Assembly: GCF_014356525.2 (NCBI RefSeq)
Contig: NC_052505.1
Span: 16,748,135 to 16,812,134, forward strand
Reading direction: 5' to 3'
DNA: 64,000 nt
Origin: Nilaparvata lugens
Lineage: Eukaryota; Arthropoda; Insecta; Hemiptera; Delphacidae
Shown: piece after piece, positions 1 to 12,895 of the stretch
Layout of the letters: each line of letters starts with the position of its first letter
Position numbering within the stretch: position 1 is the first letter of the stretch
Notes under the pieces: generated by a model
What the model was told of the DNA's origin: nothing
What the model saw: the letters and a program-made list of their open reading frames with translations, nothing else
The model's database searches: none
Program-made: the position numbers and the translations under genes

Positions 1-180
1 GTTGAATCTCAATTAGGCCTATACTGATTACAAGAGCAACATTTGTATGAAAATAGCATAAGAGAGTGGAATTTTCTTTTTTCTTTTTTCTTGATATTGT
101 AATGTAAAATTATAAAATCTAATTATGTTATTAATATTACGATGTATATTAGTATCTTATGCTATCCAACATTCTAGAGA

Positions 181-350
181 TACACCATCCCTCATCACAA
201 GCTTTGCTTAAAGAGGGATGCAACAATATTATTTAATATGATATTTTATATTCATTATTTTATAAAGAATTTGTATTCTATGTTTGTAAGTATGAATTGT
301 ATATTAATTTTTTGTTGACATTAATAAATTGAATTGAATTGAATTGAATA
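181..350 (+). repeat. Non-LTR retrotransposon 3' end with TTGAA tail
   Basis: AT-rich stretch ending in an ATTGAATTGAATTGAAT microsatellite at about 325-349, just after AATAAA-like text. This is the usual appearance of a 5'-truncated LINE 3' end in the plus orientation. No ORF remains. Assignment rests only on the tail pattern and its resemblance to other LINE ends in the window. Confidence 0.45.
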
Positions 351-1545
351 TGAATTTTCAAAGTTGTAAAGTTCTTTTTGAATCAAAAGAAACCGGTATA
401 ATATTCTGTATAACAACCATTACTGAACAATGATGAGTATTGGTCGAAGTAGGAACTGAGTGTTTTAAACATAGGGAACAAGAATAATACTCTGTTTTAA
501 TAACTAGTAATAGTGACTATTAATAATAATCACTAATAAATATTAGTCTCTTTCAACTCGGACGTTGTGTTTCAAAAAATTAATGTAAATATTGTAACAT
601 ATTTGATTTGGATAGATAAATAAGAATCCCTAGTTGAAAGATTTATAGGTCTAAGTGAAGTAATAGGCAAATATCGCCAAAGATGATAACGTTAAAGATT
701 AGATAATATCAGACATCCTGGCTAAATTGTACAACAGCCGAAGAGGAATGGAAATAATTTTTGCTACTATATAATATTATATAAAATATTGAAAATTTGA
801 GGTTAGGCATAAAACATTTACTGATCGGCGACCTAACGATCGACCGAGTCATACAACGTAGAATCTGACCAAACACCTTGGCAGAAATTTATTGTGGCAA
901 AACAATATGCAACTTGAGGAACTAAAAGTCTCACGTGGCTAATTATTGTAAGATACGAAACAACTAATAATCTATAAAAAATTACTTGGCATGTAAAAAG
1001 CATATTTAAAAACCACAACAAAAATAATTAAATGTATTAAGGAAGTAGGAGGTTACTGGGCGCATGAATACTGTAATAATTTGCATGCACCAATCAAATA
1101 GTGGCAATTGATAGGCGGCAATAGTGAGCCAGTTCAAATATATTTGTATATATTTCTACAAATGATAAGAATTTGTAAAATATTGTTGTATAGTTTATGT
1201 TTTGGATATGGCCCGAAGGCAAAGAAATTATTAAAGATGTAACATAAGTAATAATTTAATATTTTGGTACGGTCTATTTGAGCCTTGAATGGCGGAAGAA
1301 CAGAATATTCAAATTTTATGTAAATTTAGAAATCGGAAATGAAAATTGTAAGAATGAGAAACGAGAACCCCACTCGCCTGCCAACTACCACCATGAGAGG
1401 TCACCAAAAATTATAGAGCGCAATACCTTACTATACCTTGTAATAATTTAAAGTTAAATTGTATTACTAAATTTTCTCATAAGACTTTGTGAGGCTCATA
1501 TAAAGCAAAAGTCATTTTTAAATAATTTTTAACCCCTTGGAAGAG
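351..1545. other. AT-rich non-coding stretch
   Basis: No recognisable gene or repeat. A 62-codon minus-strand reading frame at 833-1021 shows no domain and looks like chance. Confidence 0.5.
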
Positions 1546-1620
1546 GCGACTCTGGCTACAATAATCCAGGACCACCAGGAATTAGATCGACATCAGCAGC
1601 TCATAAGAAAATTCCGGCAC
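1546..1620 (+). CDS. Candidate orphan coding exon (25 codons, phase 0/0)
   Basis: A 75-nt segment with much higher GC than its flanks, bounded by AG at 1544-1545 and a good donor, GTGAGT, at 1621. It reads in one frame without a stop: ATLATIIQDHQEL then DRHQQLIRKFRH, an amphipathic, helix-like peptide rich in Q, H and charged residues. The length is a multiple of three. The pyrimidine tract before the acceptor is weak. I do not recognise the protein family, and similarity to the NaCP60E N-terminus is not evident. It could be an exon of this gene, an exon of another gene, or chance. Confidence 0.3.
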
Positions 1621-4600
1621 GTGAGTGAAAAATATTGGAATAGTGATAGGGCGCCCTCAGTGCTTCAAAATTAAATAAGAATCAAAGCTAGCTCGTCGAA
1701 GGGTTTTTTATAAATTAAGAATTTGGTAAAAATACTTGCGCATGTAAAAATAGTATAAAAGGTATTTTATTAGATAGTAACAAATCAATCCATATATCCA
1801 AAAAGATCTATCAATCAAAGAAGTCTAAGATCTAGGCTGTTAATACATTATTTATATGATCATTAATTTCTGCAATATAATTTGCGATAATTTAATGTAG
1901 CTCTGATTCACTAGATGAATTGCTCTATTTATTCCTTCAGGTGCCGAATCTCGCACCCTGAGATAAAATATATTTATTACAAGAAATCTATTGGAAAACT
2001 ATAGAATTTAATATATATATATTTGGATACTAGTTTGTCAATTTGTCATGCTGATTTTAAGAATTTATTCTAAATAGAATTTTCCAAGTCGACAAGTATT
2101 AGCAAGCTGATATCGCAGCTACATGCGAATAACTGCATATGATCATAAAAATGAAAGCACATGGTAGCGTTTCGTGCTATAAAACTCAAAGAATAGTATT
2201 AGCCTGTGATATTTTGTTGATCTCGATTATTGTTTTGTCTTATATTATATATTTCTGTCGCTCTATATATTTTTGCTCTGATTTATTTTTTGAGATATTT
2301 GTTAATATATGTATCAAATTGTTTATGGTGTACGATTCATTTTCATTCCTCACCACTATAGGATAAGTTTTATATATATTTTTTTCCAATAAATTATCAG
2401 TATTATTGTGGAAGCTCATATCTGGGCCTATAAAGATTTTTATGAGACTGTATCCTATTAAAAACCACGACCTGATTTTTATAATTATTAAAATATTTTC
2501 ATGCTCTACCGATTGATGCCAAGCAGGAGGCTAATCGTTATTTAATCATAAAAAATAACGTGACAATATTTAAGAAAACACTAAAATTCCTCTGAGAAGC
2601 GAGGTATGCATTCCACTCATACAAAGAGAAGCTGACACCAGGAGCACTTTTTTTTAAGGGTTGAATTGTGTGGCCGAAATGTATGAAAACAGCATCGAAA
2701 GAAATAATATGCTGATATTATAAGATACAACCCAGTTTGGTATTGTACTCACAGTTGAAGATTAGTGCAGTACTACAGTTTTTATAGTATCTACAGACAA
2801 TCTAAGATCGACAAAAAAATTCGAGTGATGAATTTCTTCAATATTTGAAATGAATTTGGCATTATCACAGTAACCATTCTTTCTCTATCAATCCTTGGCT
2901 CTGTAAATTATTGTTTCTCTCAAATAAAAATAATTTTTCATGAAAATCAGTTATATCTTTTGATTTGAGAATCATTGAAATTCCATTAACCTAAGAATGG
3001 TCAGATTCTTCAAAGACCTACATTTTAACATTGCAACAATAATTATGCTACACCTAAGATAATGGAGAGAAAAATTGCCAAAAACAAGAACTAAGCCTTT
3101 GTCGAGTTCCTCTTCCGCTTCTGTTCATTTTTGAGATCCCCACGAAAGTGCATTGAATTTGGGCCTGCTCCAGCTTCCTTCTCGATGAGAGAAGTTTCAA
3201 GCGAAGCTCCAGCATAAAAGCTTTCAGATACCAAGTCAATCCAATTCAGTGTGGATATCTTATAGAGCTGGAGAGAAGACTTGATATAAGACCACCTTTC
3301 AACAATGAAGCTCCGACAAATCTCATTATCTTATGATGGAGCACAAGCGAGAGTATTCAGATCTAAGAAAGCTTGAAATGCCAGCAGAGTAAAATCTTAG
3401 GAACTTAGTGGTCCTTTTGTGCACACTGACTTTTATTATTCCTACTTTGGAATTTCAATATTTTTACTGTAGAAGATTTGAAAACCCCCAATTGCAACAT
3501 GACAGGAGGCATAGGACTGCTCACTCAATATCTTCTCATCAATTTGAAATTTTTACCCAAATAGAAATGCTATTATCTATTTATTCGAATTGATAATTCA
3601 CCTAAACTTGGAGATTATTACAAATAGGAAAAACATTAATCTGATCAATTTATAGTTTCTACGTAAACCTGTAATATAATTTTCTTTGTCATAGAATGTG
3701 TGGAATGAATAAGAATAACTTTTTTCGTAATATAAAATAATTTTCTTCAAAGAAAACATTATACCATATCGAGTCAGGTTCTTCACTTTCTTTTCTCCGG
3801 AACACAAATCAGAAGCTACGCTCCTTAATTCCATCATAATTGTTCATTCATTGATAATGAATCATAAATAATATTTAAATTATAGATTCGAGAAAAATCA
3901 TCATGTATTTATATTTGTTGCTATCTCTTTTCCTTTTCAGTTTTGTTCAAAATTGTGTTCAATCTCTCTCTTTTGTTCCTTACAGTAACTTGATTTATCT
4001 CGTCATTAATAGCATTCTCCACTTAGTTGGAATGAATATCAAGCAGATAAACTACCGTTTTGGGTGCATTTTCGGCTAACATAATTCGTGAAAATACACG
4101 TTTAAAAATTGATGCATCCTCCTCTTAATAAGTACAAGCCGGTGTAGGTACTTGCATGCTTACCACCAAAATGCGCTTATAATTGATTTTCAAATTCATC
4201 AGGACGAATTAACTGTAATCAGAGAGCAAGAAATTCTTGCTATATATGATTCCTCTTCCATTATAATTGATTAACAAAATAATAATAGATTCTATGAAGA
4301 CAATAATCGGTTATGAGCATTTAGAGATGTCAGTCTTGCTTAGCAATATCATTTCCCTCTGGTTATTCAGTTGAACAAGTTTGTATTCTACTTGGAGAAT
4401 GAAAGTTTTTCTTCTATGGGCTGAGGCAAGGAAACATTCTTTCGTGCTTCCTGTCAACAGGGAAAGCCCCAGCTACCTGTTCGTCTCATCATCAAATTTA
4501 CGGTCTCTGGTTCGGTTCAGTTTAGATCGAAAACATCGAGTTTCACCTGCTCCCTGCTCGACAATGCTGCAGTGGAAAAAATCTTATCGGCCACCGACCT

Positions 4601-4742
4601 ACTATGCGAAAAGTTCCTGTAATTTTCTCCAACACTACACGAACTTGTGGAGAACTACTTTTTTCCTAGCAAGTTATTTGTTCTGACAGATTGTCACTGT
4701 TTGTCATGCCATAGTGGCAGACAAAACATACCAGAAACCTAT
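1621..4742. other. Non-coding stretch, nothing recognised
   Basis: AT-rich sequence with short reading frames only (about 60-100 codons, for example plus strand 4381-4686 and minus strand 3598-3837). None shows a known motif, and all are plausible by chance. No clear repeat boundaries were seen. Confidence 0.5.
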
Positions 4743-5240
4743 AAGAAATAATTCATTGAAAACTCAAATCATCGAATGATATTGGGAGAATTATGAAGAA
4801 CATAATGTAGTTTGTGATGAATTGGTATTGATGAGAATGATTATTTGATATTAGTGCTCGAAGTTTGTTTTTCGTTTTCTCCTCTTTCTTTACTCATACC
4901 ACATACCACAAAGCACAAACTAATAAGAAATAATTGATTGGTAATTCAAATAATTGAATGATATTGGGAGAATTATGAAGAATATAATGTAGATTGTGAT
5001 GAATTGGAATTGATGAGATTGATTATCTGGTATTAGTGCTCGAAATTAATTTATCGTTTTCTCCTCTTTCTTTACTCATACCACATACCACAAAGCACAA
5101 ACTAATAAGAAATAATTGATTGGTAATTCAAATAATTGAATGCTATTGGATGATTGATGAAGAGCATAATGTAGTTTGTGATGAATTGAAATTGATTATT
5201 TTATATTAAGTGCTCAAAGTTTGTTTGCCATGTTTTCCTC
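4743..5240. repeat. Tandem repeat, about 181-182 bp period, about 2.7 units
   Basis: The block starting AAGAAATAATT recurs at about 4743, 4924 and 5106. The CCACATACCACAAAGCACAAAC block recurs with a 182-bp offset. Units diverge by a few per cent and the third is shortened. It runs directly into a CT microsatellite. No coding potential. Confidence 0.85.
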
Positions 5241-5264
5241 TTTCGTGACTCATATTCACTCTTA

Positions 5265-5291
5265 CTCTCTCTCTCTCTCTCTCTCTCTCTT
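5265..5291. repeat. (CT)n microsatellite
   Basis: About 13 uninterrupted CT units. Confidence 0.95.
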
Positions 5292-6384
5292 TGTCTCACA
5301 ATCTCACTCATGCTTGTTTCAGAGAAAATTGGAAAACATTATGCAATTTTCATTTTGCTCTCCTCAATTATTGTTGTTATTGATTTTGTAATTATAGTAC
5401 CGTATATAAGTTGATTATTTAATTTCTAAAAATGATAAACAAAGAATTAAGCATGATATAGATGATCTTTATGACAGATCTTACATATCTAATTGATCTT
5501 TCATAAAACAGATTCTTCACTACCATCTGGTAGGATTTGAACGTTTAAGAGAGTGAGGTACATATAGTGAGTGTGGTAATGTACTAGATTGAACTTTCAC
5601 CGACTCTAGAGATCGGAACAATCTAGAGTCTATACATTAGCCTTCTTCGTCGAAATAGAATTATTCATATTGCAAGAAGAACTTGACAATTACCATTACT
5701 CCAACAAGAGTTCATGACCTTTCAATTTCGGGCCACCACATTCGCGTTTATTTGCTAAATTTTAATCAACGTTCGCTCAGGGACCACTTATTTAGCATTT
5801 ATTTCGGAAAGTTTTCATCTTTTCATGTTTGTACGACCCCATTTTCAAACACAGTGAATACCTCATGGAAAACAGGATACGGCACACAGAGGGAAATGTT
5901 CTTGCTGTTATATGATCAAATTTGAATTCACGTTTCCCAGCTTGCTCATTCTAGAGAACGAGTTTTCTTATCTTCACCATTTCATATTTTTGTTTGCACT
6001 CTTTCCGGCACTCAAAAAAGCTCCTGTTTCATCTTATCCTCTATTTCACAGTCACTGCATCAATTCCTGTCTCTTTTCATCTCTCGTCGTTATGTTTCTG
6101 TCTCTGTCCGACTCATATTCTCGAACGGTTCCTCTTTCCTTCTCAGACTGTGTGATCATTGCTTTGAAACAGACACGAACATTTCCGTGGCATTCTCCAA
6201 TAATATAAAGCAGCGGTTGCAGTATTTTCCAGTAGTCACTACTGTACACGAATATCAAACAGTATGAGAATTTACAACAGTTTACAAAAATATTTGTGCA
6301 GGTGTCTCCTGTCATATATAGATAGTTTTCTGATCACATCATGACCTATGACATGACTTGCCTCGTTACAGATAGATGTATCCA
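5292..6384. other. Non-coding stretch, nothing recognised
   Basis: Contains overlapping short open frames on both strands (5683-5925, 5912-6208, 6052-6315 minus) without recognisable domains. A small imperfect palindrome around TCTAGAG lies near 5602-5630. Confidence 0.45.
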
Positions 6385-7036
6385 TCCTATACTATCAAAC
6401 GAGCAACTTCTGTTTATCTGTTTAGATACGTTTAGATGTTTAGATTTTTAGATGTTTATATGTTTGTATTTCATCGGATCTCGAAAACGGCTCTAACGAT
6501 TCTCACGAAATTCAGAACATAGTAGGTTTATAATATAAAGAGTCGATTGCACTAGGTCTCATCCCTAGGAAAACTCGCTGAAGGACATTGAAAGGATAAT
6601 TATTATTCATCCTTGGAAAAACAACTGATATTAATTATTTTGTCATGCATGGGTGATGGAAGTGAGTGTGCGAGTTCATGTGTGTGGGTGGAACTGTGTC
6701 AAAATTATGACTCAGCTGTTGAACTTTCGTGATCATTCAATTAGTTACTTAGTGCCGGTTGCAAAAAGCCGGGTTATTTTCAATCCTGATTAATTCCAGT
6801 AGATCCATATTTTTGATTTGGTTCACGTGAAGTTAATCAAGATTGAAATTTAACCGGCTTTTTTGCAACTGGACCTTTGTGAGGGAAATTTTTGCATTCC
6901 TCTGGGAATTAGTCTCAATTTTTCTGTGATTAGATAGAACATTTCTGTATAAATGTTATTATAATTTCTTTTTTCGTAATAGATTTTTTATGCTTTTGTA
7001 CTCTATAGCGGAGCTAGGTCCCCGATTTTTATATTA
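6385..7036 (+). mobile_element. Interspersed repeat family copy 1 (possible non-autonomous Helitron-like)
   Basis: About 650 bp that aligns end to end with 9411-10024. It starts TCCTATACTAT, followed by ACGAGCAACTTCTGTTT, and ends near GGTCCCCGATTTTTATAT. It contains ATCTCGAAAACGGCTCTAACGATT and a nested foldback at 6751-6874. The TC-start without terminal inverted repeats suggests a Helitron-type element, but no diagnostic 3' hairpin plus CTRR end was established. No ORF. Confidence 0.7.
6751..6874. repeat. Foldback MITE nested in the repeat copy
   Basis: Inverted arms CCGGTTGCAAAAAGCCGG and the complementary CCGGCTTTTTTGCAACTGG, extending inward to TCAATCCTGATTA / TAATCAAGATTGA. The same structure lies in the sister copy at 9730-9870, so it was nested before the larger repeat spread. 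Confidence 0.8.
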
Positions 7037-7688
7037 GATCAAGGTACTCCATACATAATTCTAGCATTCGAAAGGGTTTTGAATAAATAGATAACATTTT
7101 TCCACTAAAATATTGTTTGCCTTGCATGATTTCAAAGTAATGTCTGTTTACACATTCTACATTCCTGAGGCTGTGGATCCATTCATTTTGGCACAAGTCT
7201 AGAGATCTTCCTCAGCAAGATAATAAACTTTTCATCGTTAGCACCTTGTTTATTATCCTCAAGTAATGTGGGTCTTATAATCGAGTTTACCGATATAGGG
7301 GGCAAAATACTGGATTGGCAAAGGTAGCTACAAAATTGAGAGCAATACATTTTATACTGTACATGAAATTCGACGGGGGCAAACTCTATGTGGAGCACTA
7401 TTCAAATACATTCAACATTCTCAATCTTTAAAACCTACTGTAGAACATGGTACGCCATAGTGGAGTAGATCAATTTCCACACAGAAAACACTAAACATGT
7501 AGAGCACACATTATAGGAAATTGTTATTGTGACTATTGTATATAATTGTAATTTATCTAATATTCTCTGTAATTGATGTAGTAGTTTTAGTTGCTTTTGT
7601 TGAAATTAACATTTATTCATTTACTGAAGCTACCTTTCGCCAATCGACTATGTTTGCAGTTTGCTCCCAAACCCTTCGCTTCACATTC

Positions 7689-7860
7689 AGGGCCAGGTCA
7701 CATGGAGTGTTTTTCAGACTACCTGAAGGGCAGGGCAGGAAGCTCTCCGATTAGCTGATTATCAGCTGATTCCCGAACGCCAACCAAATCAATTCAACCA
7801 AATTGGAGAGCTTTCTTCCCTGCCTACTCGTCTAAAAACCGCTTTGTGTGCCTTGTCCCT
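7689..7860. mobile_element. Palindromic MITE, 172 bp
   Basis: Left arm AGGGCCAGGTCACATGG...GGCAGGAAGCTCTCC pairs with right arm GGAGAGCTTTCTTCCC...GTGTGCCTTGTCCCT over about 60 nt with scattered mismatches. No ORF. Likely a non-autonomous DNA transposon. Confidence 0.75.
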
Positions 7861-9381
7861 CATTCCACTGATTCATGATTCCATGTTTTTTGCAATCATA
7901 ACGATCCAAACAAATATAGATCATAATAACATTATAGATAGGATACAAGAGGTTTTCCCACGCACTGCGTAATTTGATCAAACATGAGATATCATGAATG
8001 GGGTATTATTAATGATAATTTTGGAATAACATAGACGAGGATCCAGCAGAAAATTTTGGCTTGCCACCAAAAACAGTGTGTTGAACGACAAAACAAATTA
8101 ATATCGTAACAAACGAGGCAATTTGGGCACTGTCAGATGTTTTGTTAAGTTATCACGAGCGAACAGCTACTTCAATATTGTTCTATTAGCACGTTCCGAG
8201 TGCGGATTAATGTTTGCATTCCGATGCTGACAGTAATCACAGAGAAATCCCGCGAGAATCGCGATGGTAAATTTGTGGTGCTGTTACTTCACCTCTACCC
8301 TCTCTCACTCATTCACGATCCCCATCTGCGTCTATTCAATGCGTAATCAGGCTTCCCAAGTTAATTAGTTGTGAGCACAGCTTAGCATCGTCTCCTGTAC
8401 ATACACTGTCACTGTACAGTGAGAGTGAAGAGAAAGACGGTTGGTAGCCTATGTAATTCTGGATTGATAGATAATGAATATCTAGAGTCAGAGAAAACTA
8501 CTATAATAATAAACTGCTGTATTCTGTGCTAGAGTCTAGAGAATGGAATACGAGTAAAATCGATAGATAGCTTTACCAATTTTAAAGACAAATTTACAAA
8601 ATAGATAATCCTTAAATACTCCGATTTTTGTATGTTAAAAGTCAGAGAAATCTCATTGAAGGAGAAATCTCATCTTATGAGAAGCATTTCCACGTAACAA
8701 GATAATTCAAATTCAATTTGATAGATAAAGAGTTGAGTGTGATGCTTTGCAGAATAATATTAGTCTATTAACTTCCTCCACAGCACTACTTCAATTACTT
8801 TGGTTGATTATTGTCTGTAATTGACGTGAAGAAAACAAATGAATAGGAGAAAAGAAGATTGATCAGAAACTATTAAAATTGTCGTATTACAAGTGAACCA
8901 CAAAGACAGAAGAGCACACTAAAAACAACTTATTTTTCTTCAAAATTATTTTCGTTCAGCTCAATGCTGCCAGAATTCTGGTTACCAGATTTATCCAAAA
9001 TACTCTGTATGGATAATGGGTAATGGGTCTTGGGAAATGATACTCAAGAATATCCTTCTCATCAACACTATATTTGAAGAGAGATAGAATGTGTGTGTGT
9101 GTAGAAAAGAACATAAATAATAGAAAATGACGTAATCATAGCCCTTACTCTCCTCTGATTGGTGGATTAGCACGACTACTGGAGTAGTTCTCAATTCTGC
9201 AAGAAGGTGGTACCACTTACTGGGTCGTATCTTTACACTTCATAACATTTTTCTTGAGTCTAACTACCGATTGCACGTGGAATATATTATTTTAACCATA
9301 ATTGAGCTTATAATCGAGCTCCCTGGGCTGGAGAATTCACTCATGAACAATTGTACCGATCTTGAAACCCACAAATTGTAA
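7861..9381. other. Non-coding stretch, nothing recognised
   Basis: No gene or clear repeat. Short GT and CT simple-sequence runs only (for example near 9090-9104). Confidence 0.5.
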
Positions 9382-9410
9382 TTATATGTGAATAGAACTT
9401 TAAAGTTCAC

Positions 9411-10024
9411 TCCTATACTATTAAACAAGCAACTTCTGTTTGTATGTTTATATGTTTGGATCTCGAAAACGGCTCTAACGATTCTCACGAAATTCAGAGC
9501 ATAGTAGGTTTATAATATAAAAATTCGATTGCACTAGGTCTCATCCCTGGGAAAACTCGCTGAAGGACATTGGAAGGATAATTATTGTTCATCCTTGGAA
9601 AAACAACTGATAATAACTATTTCGTCGTCTGTTGATGATGGAAGTGAGTGAGCGAGTTCATGTGTGTGGGACTGTGTCAAAATTATGACTCAGCTGTTGA
9701 ACTTTTGTAATCATTCAATTAGGTACTTGGTGCTGGTTGCAAAAAAGCCGGGTTATTTTCAATCCTGATTAATTCCAGTAGATCCATCTTTTTGAAATGA
9801 TGGTCTTCTCTGATTTGGTTCACGTGATGTTAATCAGGATTAAAATTTAACCGGCTTTTGTGCAACTGGGCCTTTGTGAGGGAAATTTTTGCATTCCTCT
9901 GGGAATTAATCTCAATTTATTGTGAAAAGATAGAACATCTCTGTATGAATGTTATTATAATTTATTCTTTCGTAATAATTTTTTTATGCTTTTGTACTTC
10001 AGAGCGAAGATCGGTCCCCGATAT
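9411..10024 (+). mobile_element. Interspersed repeat family copy 2, flanked by 31-bp direct repeats
   Basis: Same family as 6385-7036, beginning TCCTATACTATTAAACAAGC. A nested foldback lies at 9730-9870 (TGCTGGTTGC... / ...GCAACTGGG). The sequence at 9382-9412 (TTATATGTGAATAGAACTTT onward) is repeated exactly at 10025-10055, immediately after the element. Copy 1 lacks these flanks, so they are not part of the element. Confidence 0.75.
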
Positions 10025-11546
10025 TTATATGTGAATAGAACTTTAAAGTTCACTCTGTATAATTAGGTAAGTCAGAATTGAAATTAAAGACAGCTGAAAT
10101 CAAGTGTCGGCGGAAAAAGGAAAGACTGTGTGCTATCTCCCAACGTTGGCTAACGAACTCGATCTGTATATTGCTTTATAGTACATGTGTTGAAAGTTTG
10201 AAGTAGATTGATGAAACCAATCAGAAATAGTCGTCGAACAAACAAATCCACAAACGGACAATCGGTAAGAAATCACTACGCTCGTTCAATTGTATTGATT
10301 GGGGAAATCTCGCATATGGTAATACTGTACTTTTCAAGAATGCTGCTGATGTCCTATCAGCTGTTCGATTCAAATCTCTGATTGGAATCAATTTCAAATA
10401 TTCTCTATGACTTTTATATGGGTTTCTCCTCTTCTGATGATTGAGTCTATCTATAGCCTACACAATACATAGTTATTTTGAGAGCCTATCCTTTTTTGGT
10501 CTGAAAAGGACGAAGGAGTCGGTAAATTTTGTTGTTCAACGAACTTAATCTGTAAAGAGGTTCGAAGAGTATGTGTGTTTCAGCTTTGAAGCTAATCGAT
10601 CAAATCTTTCAAAAGTTATTGTAGAACAGATGAACAGCGATTTTGGTCTGGATTTGAAAGTAGGAACTCGCTAACGTTTGTTCAATAAGGGGTGAGTGAG
10701 TTTGACAGGGAGAACATTCCTAACTTGAACTGGAAAACTTTTGTATTCTACATTAATTTTTCAGACCTCATCAATAGTGAATCGTCATGGTGATGTAGTT
10801 TCCAGGAACTACATGATTCTTGAATCTTTTCAAGAATTCAATTCAAGAATCTTGAATTCAAGAATCTTGATGATTGTGATAATAATAATTGTTGTATAAT
10901 GTTCACATTACAATGATATAATCCTATATTACTATGATTCTATAATGTTCAGTTTGATTTCATTATTCCTTCATTACTTGAAGTTCCACATTTAAATTGA
11001 TCAAGATGAATATTGAGTCCTAAGGAGAATATCGTCAAGCAGTTATCTCATGAAATAGTATTTTTTCCCATGTCTTTCATGATTAGCTAGCCTATTTTCT
11101 CATGAATAGCATTTGGAAGAAAATTAGGGTGGCATGGCGTGTTACTAGTAAAGATCTGCATTGCGTTCGCCATAAAGTTGAAGTTTTACCACTTTTCTTT
11201 AACAGAACAAGAATCCATTAACCTTTTTTCTATCTGCGTGGTAGAAAATATGAGGAGGCGCCGTCGGTATAATTGAATAGCAAAGTATAATAATTGCTGA
11301 ATATGATTGACACGTAAATAGCAACAGTTTGGCGTGACCTGTAAACTTAGTTTCAACGCAATTATTATTATTTTCTCTATTTAAACCGCATGAAAAGTGT
11401 CAAAGACTTGTCAAAATGAAAATGTCATCCTGTAGTCTGGTTATTGTAATTTATATTCCTCTAAGAATTGAATTTTCTAGCTTGACTTGGATTGTCGTTT
11501 GGCTACAATACCAGTCCCAAGTCTTCCAATTCAATGAGAAAGTAGA

Positions 11547-11594
11547 ACCATAGAGAAACAATAGCGTAAGTTTATGCTATTGTTTCTCTTTGGT
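11547..11594. repeat. Short near-perfect hairpin
   Basis: ACCATAGAGAAACAATAGC pairs with GCTATTGTTTCTCTTTGGT (19-bp stem, one mismatch) around a 10-nt loop. Too short for a typical insect pre-miRNA. It may be a remnant of a foldback element. Confidence 0.7.
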
Positions 11595-12777
11595 AGAACC
11601 TTCACAGCTGAGGAGAAAGCTCTATTTCATAAGCAGCAAAACAATAATTTAGGGCTTCATAATGAGAAAAATTATTTGTGAATGAGTTTCTACAAGGTAC
11701 CTAGAATACATGTATTCTAATACAATTTATTCTAGGTACATTTCGCTTTTATACATCGATACGGGATCATCTCACAGAAATGGTCTCTCTCTCAACAACT
11801 GGTCAACTCTGTTCTACCCAATCTTGTTATTGATCTATTTTATGTGCCTCAAATCCATCACAAAATAGAATACAACTCATATTAGGAACAGCTAGAATTT
11901 CATTTCCTGGATGAAGATTTGAGTATTTCGAAGAAAGCTTATCATCTTTGATCACAATCAGAAAGCTTTCTGGGAACAGGAATGTGGAAAGCATTTAAAT
12001 GATGTGACCACTGATTAGATTCTTCAAATTTCCAATATAATCATTCATCAAATATCAAAGTATGATCAAAAGTATTGAAGATTATCCAAATTATTATCTT
12101 GTATACTATTTGTGACATCTTAAACATATTCATGACTTCAAATTATGATACTATCAAAAGTAGTCTCCTTGAAACGAAATTGGACCATCATTAATGATGT
12201 GGCTAATGTGAGATTCCAATATATAAGAATATCTTTTTCAGTTTTTAATGAGATCATTTCGAACCAGATCATTGATCCATAGGTTTTACTGATGTCGGCT
12301 TAGCATCATTACAGTTTCAGTAACTTTTTGTAATTTGTAGTATATAGTGCTTCTAGAATATAGAAGATATTTAGTTTCAGTTTCAAGTGATTGGTCGCTT
12401 ATTGATTCATGAGTTTACTATTTTAGGCATAGCACAATAATTCAGATTTTCAGTTACTTTTTTGTAATAAATGGTACTTGTTATATAGAGGCACGTAAAT
12501 ACACATACATATACATAACTGCCATTGACAGTTTTTGATTATCACTCATTTATTAATTGATTTGCAATAAGAAATACGTACAAACAGCATGAATGTAACA
12601 CAAACTGTGAAAACAATACATAAAAAAACTATAATGCAAGAAAAACCTTCTGCACAGATAACAAAAGAACACCTTGAGTGTTGGCAGTGAGTCACCAGAT
12701 GGAATCATTTACAGTCATTTGGATATCATTTTAATTTTGATTTTTTTTCCCATATTATAATCGGAAGATATTTTCTC

Positions 12778-12895
12778 ATAACCCTAACTTTGACCTTAAC
12801 TTAACCTTACCTAACCCTAATCTTATCATGGAGCTCTCTGCTAACCTCAACTCTGACTATAAGTCAACCTTACCTAACCCCCTAACCTTAATCAA
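12778..12895. repeat. Degenerate CCTAA/CCTTAA-like patch
   Basis: Repeated words such as CTTACCTAACCC occur twice, with AACCCTAA and CTAACCTTAA nearby. This resembles a decayed interstitial run of the insect telomere repeat (CCTAA/TTAGG), but it is too irregular to be sure. Confidence 0.3.

Noticed and set aside
11547..11594. microRNA precursor
   Set aside because: The stem of 19 bp with a 10-nt loop is too short for a canonical pre-miRNA, and no extended lower stem was seen.
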